Of a DNA stretch of 64,000 bases, positions 50,754-60,052 are shown piece by piece. Numbering within the stretch: position 1 is the first letter of the stretch; every line of letters starts with the position of its first letter. The notes beneath the pieces are model-generated. The model did no database searches and was not told the origin of the DNA. It saw only the letters and a list, made by a program, of their open reading frames with translations. Position numbers and translations under genes: made by a program. Origin of the DNA: Paraburkholderia sartisoli (GTDB taxonomy: Bacteria > Pseudomonadota > Gammaproteobacteria > Burkholderiales > Burkholderiaceae); contig NZ_FNRQ01000005.1 in the NCBI RefSeq assembly GCF_900107685.1, positions 186,001-250,000 on the forward strand, in the 5' to 3' direction.

Positions 50754-51054
50754 AATGCGAAACTCCTTTTGGGGGTTCGGTGAGTGATATTAGCGGTTCC
50801 CAGACGAGCCGCGCACGTGACCTGAGTGACACGTCAGCCGGTGTCTGCAACCTGCCCGATGCAACCGGTAGCACCTGCGATTGTCGCTCCATCCAGGAAA
50901 TTGGACCCTGTTCAGGCGTTAGTTTGGTGCGTGACGACTCGCAAAGCTAGCTGATACTTCTGGATCATGCAAATTGTTTGCGCACTGCTGCCGGCGAGGG
51001 CGCCGGATGGCGGCAACGCTCAGTAGTTGTCAGTCGACGGGTCCGGGGAGAACG
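50754..51054. other. 301-bp divergent intergenic region
   Basis: It separates the minus-strand lyase gene from the plus-strand sugar-island operon and should hold promoters for both. I see no convincing hexamer pair, repeat or small gene. Confidence 0.4.
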
Positions 51055-51921
51055 ATGAATCTACATGTTAACCAAGCTCGAAACCACCTCAATCTAAGGG
51101 ATGCCATTTACTTTGGCGCGATCTTCCTGGAAACGCAATTGAAGGCTGCGCAGGACCTGCGCGCGTTCGCGGCACAGAGCATTTCGCAAGTGCTGGGCGC
51201 GGACGGAGATCCTCTGACGCTTCATACGCAGGTGCCGGTGAAGGAGTTTGTCGAGATCGTTTCGGGCATCAAAGGCCGCTTCACCAATAGCGACGAAGTG
51301 AAGGAAATCATCCGCGCATTCATTGTCGAGCTTGGCGAAGATCCCGCCGAATACTTGTTCGACGTGCCGCGCCTGCGCGTCGTGCCGCATTACGACTATC
51401 TGCACGCTGGCGTCAGCTATGCCTACAAGCTGCACCGCGATACCTGGTACGGCTCTGTTCAATGCCAGCTGAATACGTGGATGCCGGTCTACGGCGTCAC
51501 GCCTGAACAGACCATGCTGATCAACCCGGAGTATTTCAGCCTGCCGGTGAAGAACTCATCGGTGGACTGGCAACTGACGGAGTGGATCAACAACGAGCGC
51601 TGGAAAGCGTCGCAGGCGCTGACCGAAGAAACCCGCGTGCATCCCATTCCACTGGAAGACGTACCGTCGGCCAACGAACTGCGTATCGGACTGAACGGCG
51701 GTGAAATGATGATGTTCTCCGGTGCCCATCTTCACGGCACGGTGCCCAACCGGACGGAAGAGACGCGCTTTAGCGTTGATTTCCGGCTGATGCATCTCGA
51801 AGACCTGAAATCCGGCCGCGGGGCGAACAACGTCGACAACGGCTGCCCCGATCCCGAGGCCGGATTCAAGGACTATTTCTACGCGCACAGTTTCGATCGT
51901 TTTCAGGAGATAACCGCATGA
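51055..51921 (+). CDS. 2-oxoglutarate/Fe(II)-dependent oxygenase-like protein
   Basis: The 288-residue protein fits the double-stranded beta-helix dioxygenase pattern. The metal ligands would be His127 and Asp129 (LHRDTW) with His225 or His227 (GAHLHGTVPN), and Arg238 (ETRFSVDFR) would bind 2-oxoglutarate. It heads a four-gene operon with sugar-modifying enzymes, so a hydroxylation of a sugar or lipid-linked intermediate is plausible. The ATG at 51055 follows GGGGAGAACG and the stop overlaps the next gene by four bases. Confidence 0.65.
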   Translation: MNLHVNQARNHLNLRDAIYFGAIFLETQLKAAQDLRAFAAQSISQVLGADGDPLTLHTQVPVKEFVEIVSGIKGRFTNSDEVKEIIRAFIVELGEDPAEYLFDVPRLRVVPHYDYLHAGVSYAYKLHRDTWYGSVQCQLNTWMPVYGVTPEQTMLINPEYFSLPVKNSSVDWQLTEWINNERWKASQALTEETRVHPIPLEDVPSANELRIGLNGGEMMMFSGAHLHGTVPNRTEETRFSVDFRLMHLEDLKSGRGANNVDNGCPDPEAGFKDYFYAHSFDRFQEITA

Positions 51922-52640
51922 CCAAGCGCCGACTCACCGAAGCCGAAAAGGCATTCGCGGCCAAACGCGCCGACGTGCTGGACCGCGTCGACGCGCAATA
52001 CGTCGCAAGCGCGCCGTTTGTGTTCGCGGACCGCATCACCGTGACCGCCGCGCTGTCGCGAATGGAGCTCTTCAAGAAAGTGCTGGATATTCCGGGCGCG
52101 ATCATCGAATGCGGCGTGTACAAGGCGAACTCGCTGATGCTCTATATGCATCTGTCGACGATTCTCGAGCCGTACGCGATCAACCGGTCGATCATCGGCT
52201 TCGACACGTTTTCCGGCTTCACGGGCATCGATGCAGTCCACGATCCCGACGACATCAACACGACGATGTTCTCGGACACGGACATGTCGCTGATCGAATC
52301 GATGATCGAGGCGAATGACCTGGTCCGCCCGGTCAACCGGATTCCGCGTTGCGAACTGGTGAAGGGCGACATCGCGAAGACTGCTCCGGAATTCGTCAAG
52401 ACGCGCCCGGATCTCGTCGTGGCGATGCTGATCCTCGATACCGATCTGTACGAGTCGACGAAGGTGGCGCTGGAGACGTTCCTGCCGTACATGCCGAAGG
52501 GCGCGATCGTCGTGCTCGATGAAGTGGCGTACCGGAATTTCCCTGGCGAGACGGTTGCGTTGCGCGAAGTGCTCGACCTGAACAAGGTCGAACTCAAGCG
52601 TCTGCCGTTCGACGCCTGCACCGGCTATTTCCACGTTTGA
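51918..52640 (+). CDS. TylF-family SAM-dependent O-methyltransferase
   Basis: The 240-residue protein resembles the TylF/MycF macrocin O-methyltransferase group: IIECGVYKANSLMLYM as motif I, FDTFSGFTGID as the acidic loop, and LILDTDLYESTKVALETFLPYMPKGAIVVLDE with metal-binding aspartates. These enzymes methylate sugar hydroxyls and are common in polysaccharide clusters. Its ATG overlaps the preceding stop (ATGA), so the oxygenase and this enzyme are likely to act in one route. Confidence 0.82.
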   Translation: MTKRRLTEAEKAFAAKRADVLDRVDAQYVASAPFVFADRITVTAALSRMELFKKVLDIPGAIIECGVYKANSLMLYMHLSTILEPYAINRSIIGFDTFSGFTGIDAVHDPDDINTTMFSDTDMSLIESMIEANDLVRPVNRIPRCELVKGDIAKTAPEFVKTRPDLVVAMLILDTDLYESTKVALETFLPYMPKGAIVVLDEVAYRNFPGETVALREVLDLNKVELKRLPFDACTGYFHV

Positions 52641-52729
52641 CACTGTGCTGATGCCGGGCCCGCCCGTGCGACGAAGCACACGGTCGAAGGGCAGCCCGGC
52701 GACACCACGAACCTGACAGGCACGCAGCG

Positions 52730-54370
52730 ATGAAAGCCAACATCTTCCAGATTGCCTGCGGCAGCGGGACGTCCAGCCAGAACGACGCGGGCTTTGTCGC
52801 GCTCGACGACGTCGCCGGCGACGCGCGGTGGGGCGGATACCGGGCCATCCGGAATTACTTTTTGAGTCATTCCGTCAATGAAGATGAGCTATATGGCTTC
52901 TTCGCGTCGGACTTTCGTGACAGGACGGCGCTCCGCAGTGAGGACGTGCACGCGTTTATCCGCGATAACCCGGGCCAGGAGGTCTACGTCTTTTCGCCTG
53001 CGATCCGGGACTCAGCCTGTTATGCAAGCGTCTTCGAGCAGAACAATGCGCTGCTGCCTGGTTTTATCGACGTGGCTAGCTACTGCAGCAAGCGGATGGG
53101 CCTCGACGTCGATCTCCGCACGCTGGTGACGGATAGCCGCTCCACGGTTGACGGATACGACATCGTCGCGAAGCCGTCTTTCTGGCAAACGTGGTTTGCG
53201 CTCTCCGAAAAGCTGTTCGAGCTTTTCGAAACTCCAGATCCGCAGACGCGTGCCCAGCTCGCTGGGTTTGCGACGGACGACATGAAGGGCCCGCTTGTCA
53301 GATGCATTGCGTCGCTGGTGCTGGCGTTCTGTCCGGATATTGCGGTACGCGCGTTCGACACGTCCTCGATGCCGTGGGCGAATCGCGCTTTTGAACCGTA
53401 TGCAGAGCAGCTCACGTTTCTCATCCAGCTCAAGACCGACTACGTGCGGACGTCCGACCCGTCTTATCTGGACAACTTCCGCAAGTTGCGCGATGCCATT
53501 CTGAAAATCTGCGTGAGCGACCGTACCGATCGGGCGCCGGCGGAGCCGTTCACCCTGTCGGATCTGCTGTACGTGTGCTACACCCACGTGCCGCTGCCGT
53601 TCGAATACCCGTCCTTTGTCTCGCCGATGTATCTCGGTGAATCGCAGGGAGAAGGCAAGGCCAACCTTCGGGATCTGGCGCCGGAGTGGGAGCCGTACCA
53701 TCCGCAACTGGGTTCGCTCGCGGGATGTTTCGCGCTGAAGAATTACATCGTCAAAAGCGGTCTGAAGCTGCGGCGGATCGGCATATGCCAGTACCGCAAG
53801 TTCATCTCGATCGGGAAGATCGGCGGCGTGCCCGCGGAAAACTACCGGATGATGGATGTGATCAGCCCGCAAACGCTCGGGCAGACGGACCTCCAGGCCG
53901 TGATGCTTCCAGAAGGCGACGATCTGCTGCTCGGGCAGTACGGTTTGCTGTCGAACGGGTATCTTGATCAGTACAACAGCGTCCATCCTGTCGAAGACCT
54001 GCTGCGTTTCACGTCCGAAGCGATCGCGCTGGGCGTTCTGGAGCGAGGCGAGCTGCTCGCATTCTTCAATGCGACAGCCTTCGTTCCGGGCGGGATCGAG
54101 ATGGGCGTGTTTCCGGCGGACTTCTGGCTGGAGGCGATGTCGGCCATCGAGGTGGTCGTGCGCGCCTGCGTGACGCGTTACCCTGAAAAGCGTGAGGGTT
54201 ACCAGTCGCGTTCGTGGGCTTTCTGCGCGGAACGCCTTGGCAGCTATCTGCTGCTGAAGTATCTGGTCGGCCGGTATGGCGCCGATAACTGGCAGAAAAA
54301 GTTTACGGGGCAACTCAATCTGTATAGCGACGAAGAGACCGCGATCTACGCGGGTACCGGTCAGAGATAA
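52730..54370 (+). CDS. Unrecognised 546-residue protein in the sugar island
   Basis: I do not recognise the family. The protein starts MKANIFQIACGSGTSSQND and appears soluble, with no signal peptide and no long hydrophobic span. The first 110 residues include WGGYRAIRNYFLSH and read like an alpha/beta domain; the C-terminal half has many aromatic residues and the phrase YRKFISIGKIGG, reminiscent of glycosyltransferase-like proteins (YRR near a donor site). No DxD motif is certain. Position between a sugar methyltransferase and an epimerase suggests a role in glycan assembly. The ATG follows an unremarkable GCAGCG. Confidence 0.6.
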   Translation: MKANIFQIACGSGTSSQNDAGFVALDDVAGDARWGGYRAIRNYFLSHSVNEDELYGFFASDFRDRTALRSEDVHAFIRDNPGQEVYVFSPAIRDSACYASVFEQNNALLPGFIDVASYCSKRMGLDVDLRTLVTDSRSTVDGYDIVAKPSFWQTWFALSEKLFELFETPDPQTRAQLAGFATDDMKGPLVRCIASLVLAFCPDIAVRAFDTSSMPWANRAFEPYAEQLTFLIQLKTDYVRTSDPSYLDNFRKLRDAILKICVSDRTDRAPAEPFTLSDLLYVCYTHVPLPFEYPSFVSPMYLGESQGEGKANLRDLAPEWEPYHPQLGSLAGCFALKNYIVKSGLKLRRIGICQYRKFISIGKIGGVPAENYRMMDVISPQTLGQTDLQAVMLPEGDDLLLGQYGLLSNGYLDQYNSVHPVEDLLRFTSEAIALGVLERGELLAFFNATAFVPGGIEMGVFPADFWLEAMSAIEVVVRACVTRYPEKREGYQSRSWAFCAERLGSYLLLKYLVGRYGADNWQKKFTGQLNLYSDEETAIYAGTGQR

Positions 54371-54417
54371 TCAGCCCGCGCATCCTGCCCGTCCCGACAG
54401 AAACAGCCAGCACGCCG

Positions 54418-54972
54418 ATGACGAACAATCCTCTCACTGCCTTGCCGATTCCCGGCGCTTTTGTCGCCCAGAGCACCCCGCGAGGAGACGAGCGGGGCAG
54501 TTTCATGCGCCTCTTTTGCGCGCGGGATTTTGCCGAGGCGCATGGCACGCGAGAGATCGTGCAGATCAACTGGTCGCATACGGTGCCCGCAGGCACCGTG
54601 CGCGGTCTGCATTTTCAGGCAGGCGCCGACGCCGACGCGAAGTGGGTGCGCTGCATCGAAGGTCATGTGTGGGATGTGATGGTCGACCTGAGGCAGGATT
54701 CACCGACTTTTCTGCAGTGGCATGCGGTCGAGCTGTCGGCCGAAAATAATCGTGCCGTTTTCATCCCTGAAGGATGTGCGCACGGCTTTCAGTCGATCGA
54801 GCCAGACAGCAAGCTCCTCTATCTGCACACCGCTTTTTATCAGCCGTCCGCCGAACGCGGCATTGCATTCGACGATTCGCAACTGGCCATCGCGTGGCCG
54901 CGCGAAGTCACGTTACTCTCGCCGCGAGACCGCGCGTTGCCGACCGTCAAGACGTACTTCGAGCAAAACTGA
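54418..54972 (+). CDS. RmlC-like dTDP/CDP-sugar 3,5-epimerase family protein
   Basis: The 184-residue cupin matches the RmlC family: RGSFMRLFCARDF, the catalytic-His motif VRGLHFQ, VWDVMVDLRQDSPTF and PEGCAHGFQSIEPDSKLLYL. It would epimerise C3 and/or C5 of a nucleotide 4-keto-6-deoxy sugar. Since CDP-glucose enzymes lie in the convergent operon next to it, the substrate may be CDP-linked rather than dTDP-linked. It is slightly divergent from classical RmlC. Confidence 0.85.
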   Translation: MTNNPLTALPIPGAFVAQSTPRGDERGSFMRLFCARDFAEAHGTREIVQINWSHTVPAGTVRGLHFQAGADADAKWVRCIEGHVWDVMVDLRQDSPTFLQWHAVELSAENNRAVFIPEGCAHGFQSIEPDSKLLYLHTAFYQPSAERGIAFDDSQLAIAWPREVTLLSPRDRALPTVKTYFEQN

Positions 54973-54982
54973 CAGCGGCGGA

Positions 54983-55013
54983 CCCGTCATCGCGCGAAGA
55001 TCGCTATGACGGG
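54983..55013. terminator. Hairpin between the two convergent sugar operons
   Basis: CCCGTCAT (54983-54990) and ATGACGGG (55006-55013) form an 8-bp stem around a 15-base loop in the 48-bp gap between convergent stops. There is no T-run on either side, so termination would be Rho-assisted or weak. Confidence 0.5.
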
Positions 55014-55020
55014 CTGTGCG

Positions 55021-56265
55021 TTACAGGTACCGGATCTCCGGCATCGCGACCGCAAAGCGAACATCCGGGCCCAGCGCGGCCGACTGCTGCGCAATGATTT
55101 CGTCGGAGATATTCCACGGAAGGATCAGGACGATGTCCGGCTTGACGCGCGCCAGTTCAGTCGGCGAGACGATCGGAATATGGCTGCCCGGCATGAACTT
55201 GCCTTGTTTGGACGGCGCGAAATCGCACACAAAAGGCAGCAGGTCCGGTTTCACGCCCGCGTAGTTCAGCAGCGTGTTGCCTTTGGCCGCTGCGCCATAG
55301 GCGGCCACTACGAGACCGGCTTCCTGGCTTTCGATCAGGAAGCGCAACAACCCGTTCTTCGTCGTGTTAACGCGACTCTGGAATCCTTCGTAGGTTTCAC
55401 GCTGCGCGATGCCGCGCTCGCGTTCGAGCATGCGAATGCGCTCGACCGACGCGTCGTCCGTGCGCGTATCTTCCGCGTGGCAGCCGTACACACGCAGGCT
55501 GCCTCCATGCGTCTTCAGTTGCTCGACGCGGTATGCTCGCAGCCCGGCCGCAGCAAAAATGTGCTCCACGGCGTGCAGCGAGAAATACGAAAAATGCTCG
55601 TGGTAGACCGTGTCGAATTGCCCTTCGTCGATCAGACAGACCAGATGCGGAAACTCAAGCGTCACCGTGCCGCCCGGCTTGAGTACCGTCTTCAGCCCAA
55701 GCGTAAAGTCGGTCACATCGGGTACATGCGCGAACACGTTGTTGCCGATGACGAGGTCAGCCTGCTTTCCCTCGGCGGCCAGCGTGCGGGCAAGCTGCTC
55801 ACCGAAAAACTCGCGTATCACCGGAATACCCTGCGCTTCCGCGCGGGCCGCTGTGCTCGCAGTCGGCTCGATGCCGAGACACGGAATGTCGGCCGCCACG
55901 AAGTTGCGCAGCAGGTAGCCGTCGTTTGACGCCACCTCGATCACGAACGAGCGGTTGTCGAGCGATAACGTATCAGTGATCGACGACGCATAACGTCGCG
56001 CATGCTCAAGCCAGCTTTCCGATACCGACGAGAAATAGGCATAGTCGGCGTCGAACAGTGCTTCGCGCGACGCATAGTCTTCGGTCTGCACGAGCCAGCA
56101 TTCGTCACAGACGAACAGTTTGAGCGGGTAATACCGCTCAGGCTGCGTGAGGTCAGCCGGATTCAGATATGCATTGGAAGGCGGAGCGAATCCGAGATCC
56201 AGAAACGATAGAGTGAGTGGATGACCACAGTGGCGGCAGTTCAAGAGTTTTGTCCTCACATGCAC
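55021..56265 (-). CDS. NDP-4-keto-6-deoxyhexose C-methyltransferase-like protein
   Basis: The 414-residue protein has the three-part layout of sugar C-3 methyltransferases (TylC3/TcaB9 type): an N-terminal zinc-binding domain (LNCRHCGHPL and VCDECW), a central SAM domain with IEVASNDGYLLRNF, a catalytic-region EFPHLVCLIDEGQFDTVYHEHFSY, and a C-terminal domain (VAAYGAAAKGNTLLNY). It would add a methyl branch to a keto-sugar made by the CDP-glucose 4,6-dehydratase encoded just upstream, whose stop it overlaps by ten bases. Confidence 0.85.
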   Translation of the reverse strand: MHVRTKLLNCRHCGHPLTLSFLDLGFAPPSNAYLNPADLTQPERYYPLKLFVCDECWLVQTEDYASREALFDADYAYFSSVSESWLEHARRYASSITDTLSLDNRSFVIEVASNDGYLLRNFVAADIPCLGIEPTASTAARAEAQGIPVIREFFGEQLARTLAAEGKQADLVIGNNVFAHVPDVTDFTLGLKTVLKPGGTVTLEFPHLVCLIDEGQFDTVYHEHFSYFSLHAVEHIFAAAGLRAYRVEQLKTHGGSLRVYGCHAEDTRTDDASVERIRMLERERGIAQRETYEGFQSRVNTTKNGLLRFLIESQEAGLVVAAYGAAAKGNTLLNYAGVKPDLLPFVCDFAPSKQGKFMPGSHIPIVSPTELARVKPDIVLILPWNISDEIIAQQSAALGPDVRFAVAMPEIRYL

Positions 56266-57350
56266 GCGGCACCGGCCGCGCGGATTCGTGCTTCATAACG
56301 CTCAATCTGATCGAGCGTTATGCTTCGTGCGTATGTTCCCGACCGTTGCGCGCGGTGCCAGCCGGCAATCCAGTTCAACGCTTCGTCGAGGCCAAGCAGC
56401 GTGTCCCAGCCGAGTTCGCGGCGCGCCTTGCTGGCGTCGAGCATCAGCAGGCCGGCTTCATGCGGCGTGTTTTCGTCTTCCTGCACGACAAATGATGCGC
56501 CTTCGCCGAGCGCGGACACGAGTGACGCTGCGATCTCGTCAACCCGACGCATGTCGCTGGCGAGCGGTCCAAAATTCCATCCGCCCACGTAGCGCGCGCC
56601 GTGCTCATGCAGACCTTCCGCGAGCGCAAGATAGCCGGCGAGCGGTTCGAGCACATGCTGCCAGGGCCGCACCGAACGCGGACGACGTACGATCGCGGGA
56701 ACGCCGCGATCGAATGCGCGCAGCAGATCGGGCACAAGCCGGTCGGCTGCCCAGTCGCCGCCGCCGATGACATTGCCGGCGCGGGCACTGGCGAGTGCCA
56801 CCTGCTGTTGCGCACCTTTCGATTCAAAAAACGACTGCCGGTACGCCGATGTCACCAGCTCGGCGCAGCCCTTGCTGTTGCTATACGGATCCCGGCCGCC
56901 GAGCGCGTCGCTTTCGACGTAGCCGCACGCGATCTCCCGGTTCTCGTAACACTTGTCGCTGGTGACGTTGATGACCGCACGCACGCTGTTCACGTGCCGG
57001 ACGGCATCCAGCACATGCACGGTGCCCATCACGTTCGTCGCGTAGGTTTCGATCGGGTCCAGATACGATTGCCGGACAAGTGACTGCGCGGCAAGATGAA
57101 ACACGACCTCCGGCTGCGCGCGCTGCATGGCGTCGCGCACCGCTGCGGCATCGCGGACGTCGCCGGTGATGTGGGTCAGGCCGGCAGCAACATCCGCTTC
57201 CTGAAACAGCGACGGCTGCGTGGGCGCATCCAGCGCGAAGCCGGTGATCTCCGCGCCCAGCCGTTGCAGCCAGAGACACAGCCAGCTTCCCTTGAAACCG
57301 GTATGGCCGGTGACAAGAACCCGCCGCCCGTTCCAGAACTCCGCGTTCAT
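56256..57350 (-). CDS. rfbG: CDP-glucose 4,6-dehydratase
   Basis: The 364-residue SDR-family enzyme begins NGRRVLVTGHTGFKGSWLCLWL, with Rossmann motif and the RfbG-specific FKGSW phrase, and contains VINVTSDKCYEN and the YSNSKGCAELV active-site YxxxK variant. It converts CDP-glucose to CDP-4-keto-6-deoxyglucose. The ATG at 57350 overlaps the stop of the cytidylyltransferase gene (ATGA). Confidence 0.93.
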   Translation of the reverse strand: MNAEFWNGRRVLVTGHTGFKGSWLCLWLQRLGAEITGFALDAPTQPSLFQEADVAAGLTHITGDVRDAAAVRDAMQRAQPEVVFHLAAQSLVRQSYLDPIETYATNVMGTVHVLDAVRHVNSVRAVINVTSDKCYENREIACGYVESDALGGRDPYSNSKGCAELVTSAYRQSFFESKGAQQQVALASARAGNVIGGGDWAADRLVPDLLRAFDRGVPAIVRRPRSVRPWQHVLEPLAGYLALAEGLHEHGARYVGGWNFGPLASDMRRVDEIAASLVSALGEGASFVVQEDENTPHEAGLLMLDASKARRELGWDTLLGLDEALNWIAGWHRAQRSGTYARSITLDQIERYEARIRAAGAACM

Positions 57351-58126
57351 CACCAGGTTTTCCACGGCGCGTCGCCGCTAGCCCAGATTGCATCGAGCTG
57401 ATGTTTGTCGCGCAGCGTATCCATCGGTTGCCAGAAGCCGTTGTGGTGGTACGTCTGCAGTTCACCGCTGGTGGCGAGCTTCTGCATCGGCTCGCTTTCC
57501 CATGGAACGCTGTCGTCATCGATGAAGTCGAGCACGCGCGGCGATACGACGAAGTAGCCGCCGTTGATCCACGAGGTCTGCATCTGCGGCTTTTCCGCGA
57601 AGCCGACGACAGTACGTTCATCATCGGCGATCTGCAGAACGCCGTAACGTCCGGGTTGCTGCACGCCAGTGACGGTGGCGAGACGGCCATGACTCTTGTG
57701 GAACCGGATCAGTTCGGTGATGTTGACGTTGCCGACGCCGTCCCCGTACGTGAAGCAGAACGCCTGCTCGTCGCGCAGAAGATGCGATGCGCGCTTCAGC
57801 CGGCCGCCGGTCATCGAGTGTTCACCCGTGTCGAGCAGCGTGACGCGCCACGGTTCGGCGTAGCGCTGGTGCACTTCCATGCTGTTCTTCGCGAGGTCGA
57901 AGGTGACGTCGGACGAGTGCAGAAAGTAGTTGGCGAAGTACTCCTTGATCACATAGCCCTTGTAACCGCAGCAGATGATGAAGTCGGTCATGCCGTGGGC
58001 GGCATAGATCTTCATGATGTGCCACAGGATCGGACGATCGCCGACCGTCACCATCGGCTTGGGCCGGGCCTGGGTTTCTTCGGACAGGCGCGAGCCAAGT
58101 CCGCCAGCGAGAATGACAACTTTCAT
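57350..58126 (-). CDS. rfbF: Glucose-1-phosphate cytidylyltransferase
   Basis: The 258-residue enzyme makes CDP-glucose from glucose-1-phosphate and CTP. The nucleotidyltransferase motif [21 protein letters not shown], the YGDGVGNVN metal-binding region and the C-terminal [12 protein letters not shown] are as in RfbF. It is the first committed step of the CDP-sugar branch. It lies downstream of a strong 16-bp hairpin at 58183-58218. Confidence 0.94.
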   Translation of the reverse strand: MKVVILAGGLGSRLSEETQARPKPMVTVGDRPILWHIMKIYAAHGMTDFIICCGYKGYVIKEYFANYFLHSSDVTFDLAKNSMEVHQRYAEPWRVTLLDTGEHSMTGGRLKRASHLLRDEQAFCFTYGDGVGNVNITELIRFHKSHGRLATVTGVQQPGRYGVLQIADDERTVVGFAEKPQMQTSWINGGYFVVSPRVLDFIDDDSVPWESEPMQKLATSGELQTYHHNGFWQPMDTLRDKHQLDAIWASGDAPWKTW

Positions 58127-58182
58127 GTCGGTTAGCTTCGTGCAGTGTGAACAGTGAGCGTGACGCGCTGCATCGTGTACCG

Positions 58183-58218
58183 GTGCGCAGTGGCTCCGAT
58201 TCCGGAGCCACTGCGCAC
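58183..58218 (-). repeat. Perfect 16-bp hairpin inside the sugar operon
   Basis: A 16-base arm (58183-58198) and its exact complement (58203-58218) enclose a 4-base loop in the 97-bp gap before rfbF. There is no T-run. It is the strongest hairpin in the region and may split the operon into two expression segments. Confidence 0.7.
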
Positions 58219-58223
58219 ACGGG

Positions 58224-58994
58224 TCAACGTACGCGCTTCAGATAGCCTTCAGGCGCCACTGAAATCAGCAGCTTGTTGTCGATCTGCCGGTCGATTTCGA
58301 ACTCCGGATGCTTTTCGACATAGGCCCACACGGCGGTCTTCGGGTTGTCGCCGTGATCCCAGGGACGATCCGGGAAGCTGCCGCGCGGCAGATCTTCGAT
58401 GACCGTGTCGAACGTGACGCAGTAACTGCCGGGCGTGACGAGCGGGGCATAGGCTTCGAGTTCGGCCAGCACGTGCTCATGCGTGTGGTTGGAGTCGAGG
58501 CACACCAGCACGCTCTTGCAGCCCCCGGCGTGGCGGTACACCTGCTCGACCACGTCCGCTGCGACCGACGAGCCCTGGATCAGATCGATCCGGTTCGCGA
58601 GCGGGTGGCGCTCGATGGCTTCGCGGTTGTGCGGCCGGATGTCGATGTCGACGCCCACTACGCGGCGGCGCGGGTTTGCCGGGTCGAGCATCTGCCCGCT
58701 TTCTGTTGCATCGCACAGATCAAGCATCGCGAGCATCGACGCGCTCATGATCAGCGATCCGCCGTGCGCGATGCCGGTTTCGATGATGATGTCCGGACGC
58801 ACTTCCCAGATCAGTTCCTGCATCGCGACCATGTCCTGCGGATACTGGATGATCGGACGTCCGAGCCACGTGAAGTTGTACGAGTAACGCGGCGCCGTCG
58901 TGGCGGTCACGAACTGCAGGCCCACGTCTCGCAGGGCAGGGTCGCGACCGTTGGCGTCGATGCGCTGACGCGTTTCCATCTGGAAGTCATTCAT
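58224..58994 (-). CDS. Cephalosporin hydroxylase (CmcI)-family methyltransferase-like protein
   Basis: The 256-residue protein matches the CmcI/rhamnosyl O-methyltransferase family: [45 protein letters not shown] as the SAM-binding segment, [21 protein letters not shown], and [18 protein letters not shown]. Despite the family name, members in glycan loci are thought to be sugar O-methyltransferases. The ATG at 58994 overlaps the upstream stop (ATGA). Confidence 0.82.
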   Translation of the reverse strand: MNDFQMETRQRIDANGRDPALRDVGLQFVTATTAPRYSYNFTWLGRPIIQYPQDMVAMQELIWEVRPDIIIETGIAHGGSLIMSASMLAMLDLCDATESGQMLDPANPRRRVVGVDIDIRPHNREAIERHPLANRIDLIQGSSVAADVVEQVYRHAGGCKSVLVCLDSNHTHEHVLAELEAYAPLVTPGSYCVTFDTVIEDLPRGSFPDRPWDHGDNPKTAVWAYVEKHPEFEIDRQIDNKLLISVAPEGYLKRVR

Positions 58995-60052
58995 GAGTCG
59001 ATGCCAATGTAGTTGAATTGAGCGCCTGCCTGCGCGCGGATTTCGTCGAGGTAGTTCGAGTTCATCACGTAGATCGTGGCGCCCGGCGCGAGATCGGGCA
59101 GTACTTCGTCGGGCGACTTCACCTTGAGGCCAGTCGTCGGCAGATAGCGGCCCTGTTTGGCCGGATTGATGTCGATGACGGCCGAGACTGGCAAGCCCTC
59201 GCGCGCGCACTGGAGGGCAAAAATCACACCTTTTGACGCGCCGCCCCAGACGATGCCGCCATTCGAATGGCTTCCGTCAGTGACATTGCGTGATTTCTGC
59301 ACGCCAAGGTCCGCCGGAAAGCGCACTGCGGTGCCTGCGTCGTAGCGCGGCGTTCGCAGGCTCGCGAGATCGGCGACGACGTACTGATACTGGCCGCCGA
59401 ACAGATGCCCGCTTTCGTGGACCACGCCGAACATCCGCTCGAAGTCGACGGGGCGGAAGTAGTTGACATGCTCGTAGAAGATATCGAACCAGGCCGCGTG
59501 TTCGCAGATCCACTCGAAGCAGGGCACCTCGATGTAGATACGGCCGCGGCCGCCGTTGGCGTCGCGGATACGTTCGAGGAAGGCTACCGGGTCTTTGACG
59601 TGTTCGAGTACGTGACGCAGCACGAGACCGTCGCCGGCCACGCCCGCGTCGGATGCGAAATAGCGCTTCTCGATGGCCGGGTTCGAACCTTCATACGCCG
59701 GATCGAAGCCGGTGATGTCGAAGCCGCGTTCCGCGAGCATCTCCAGGAAATAGCCCTTGCCGCACGCCACTTCGACGATCGAGCGTGTGCCGAGTGTCCG
59801 CGTGACGATCTCCGCAACCGCTTCCAGATGCTTGCGAAAGTGCGCGCTGACGGCCTGCTCGTTCTGATAATGCTCGTCGTAGACGATCAGTTCCGGCCGG
59901 AACGCGTTGTTGTAGACGAGACCGGTCGTCAGGTCCTCCACGAGATGGACGTCTCCTACCGGCGCGCTGCGCGCTTCGGCTTCGGTGTCGTACATCCGGT
60001 TCTGAAAAACCGGCAGGTTGTTCGCGCGATAGAGTTCCCGAAGTGCGGTCAT
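58991..60052 (-). CDS. Class I SAM-dependent methyltransferase with C-terminal methyltransferase domain
   Basis: The 353-residue protein has a SAM motif IVEVACGKGYFLEML, a VLRHVLEHVKDPVAFLERI catalytic-region phrase, YIEVPCFEWICEHAAWFDIFYEHVNYF, and a C-terminal GGASKGVIFALQC domain like the C-methyltransferases at 55021-56265. It lacks that protein's N-terminal zinc-binding cysteines. The likely target is a sugar intermediate or glycan. It is four-base overlapped with both neighbours. Confidence 0.8.
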   Translation of the reverse strand: MTALRELYRANNLPVFQNRMYDTEAEARSAPVGDVHLVEDLTTGLVYNNAFRPELIVYDEHYQNEQAVSAHFRKHLEAVAEIVTRTLGTRSIVEVACGKGYFLEMLAERGFDITGFDPAYEGSNPAIEKRYFASDAGVAGDGLVLRHVLEHVKDPVAFLERIRDANGGRGRIYIEVPCFEWICEHAAWFDIFYEHVNYFRPVDFERMFGVVHESGHLFGGQYQYVVADLASLRTPRYDAGTAVRFPADLGVQKSRNVTDGSHSNGGIVWGGASKGVIFALQCAREGLPVSAVIDINPAKQGRYLPTTGLKVKSPDEVLPDLAPGATIYVMNSNYLDEIRAQAGAQFNYIGIDS

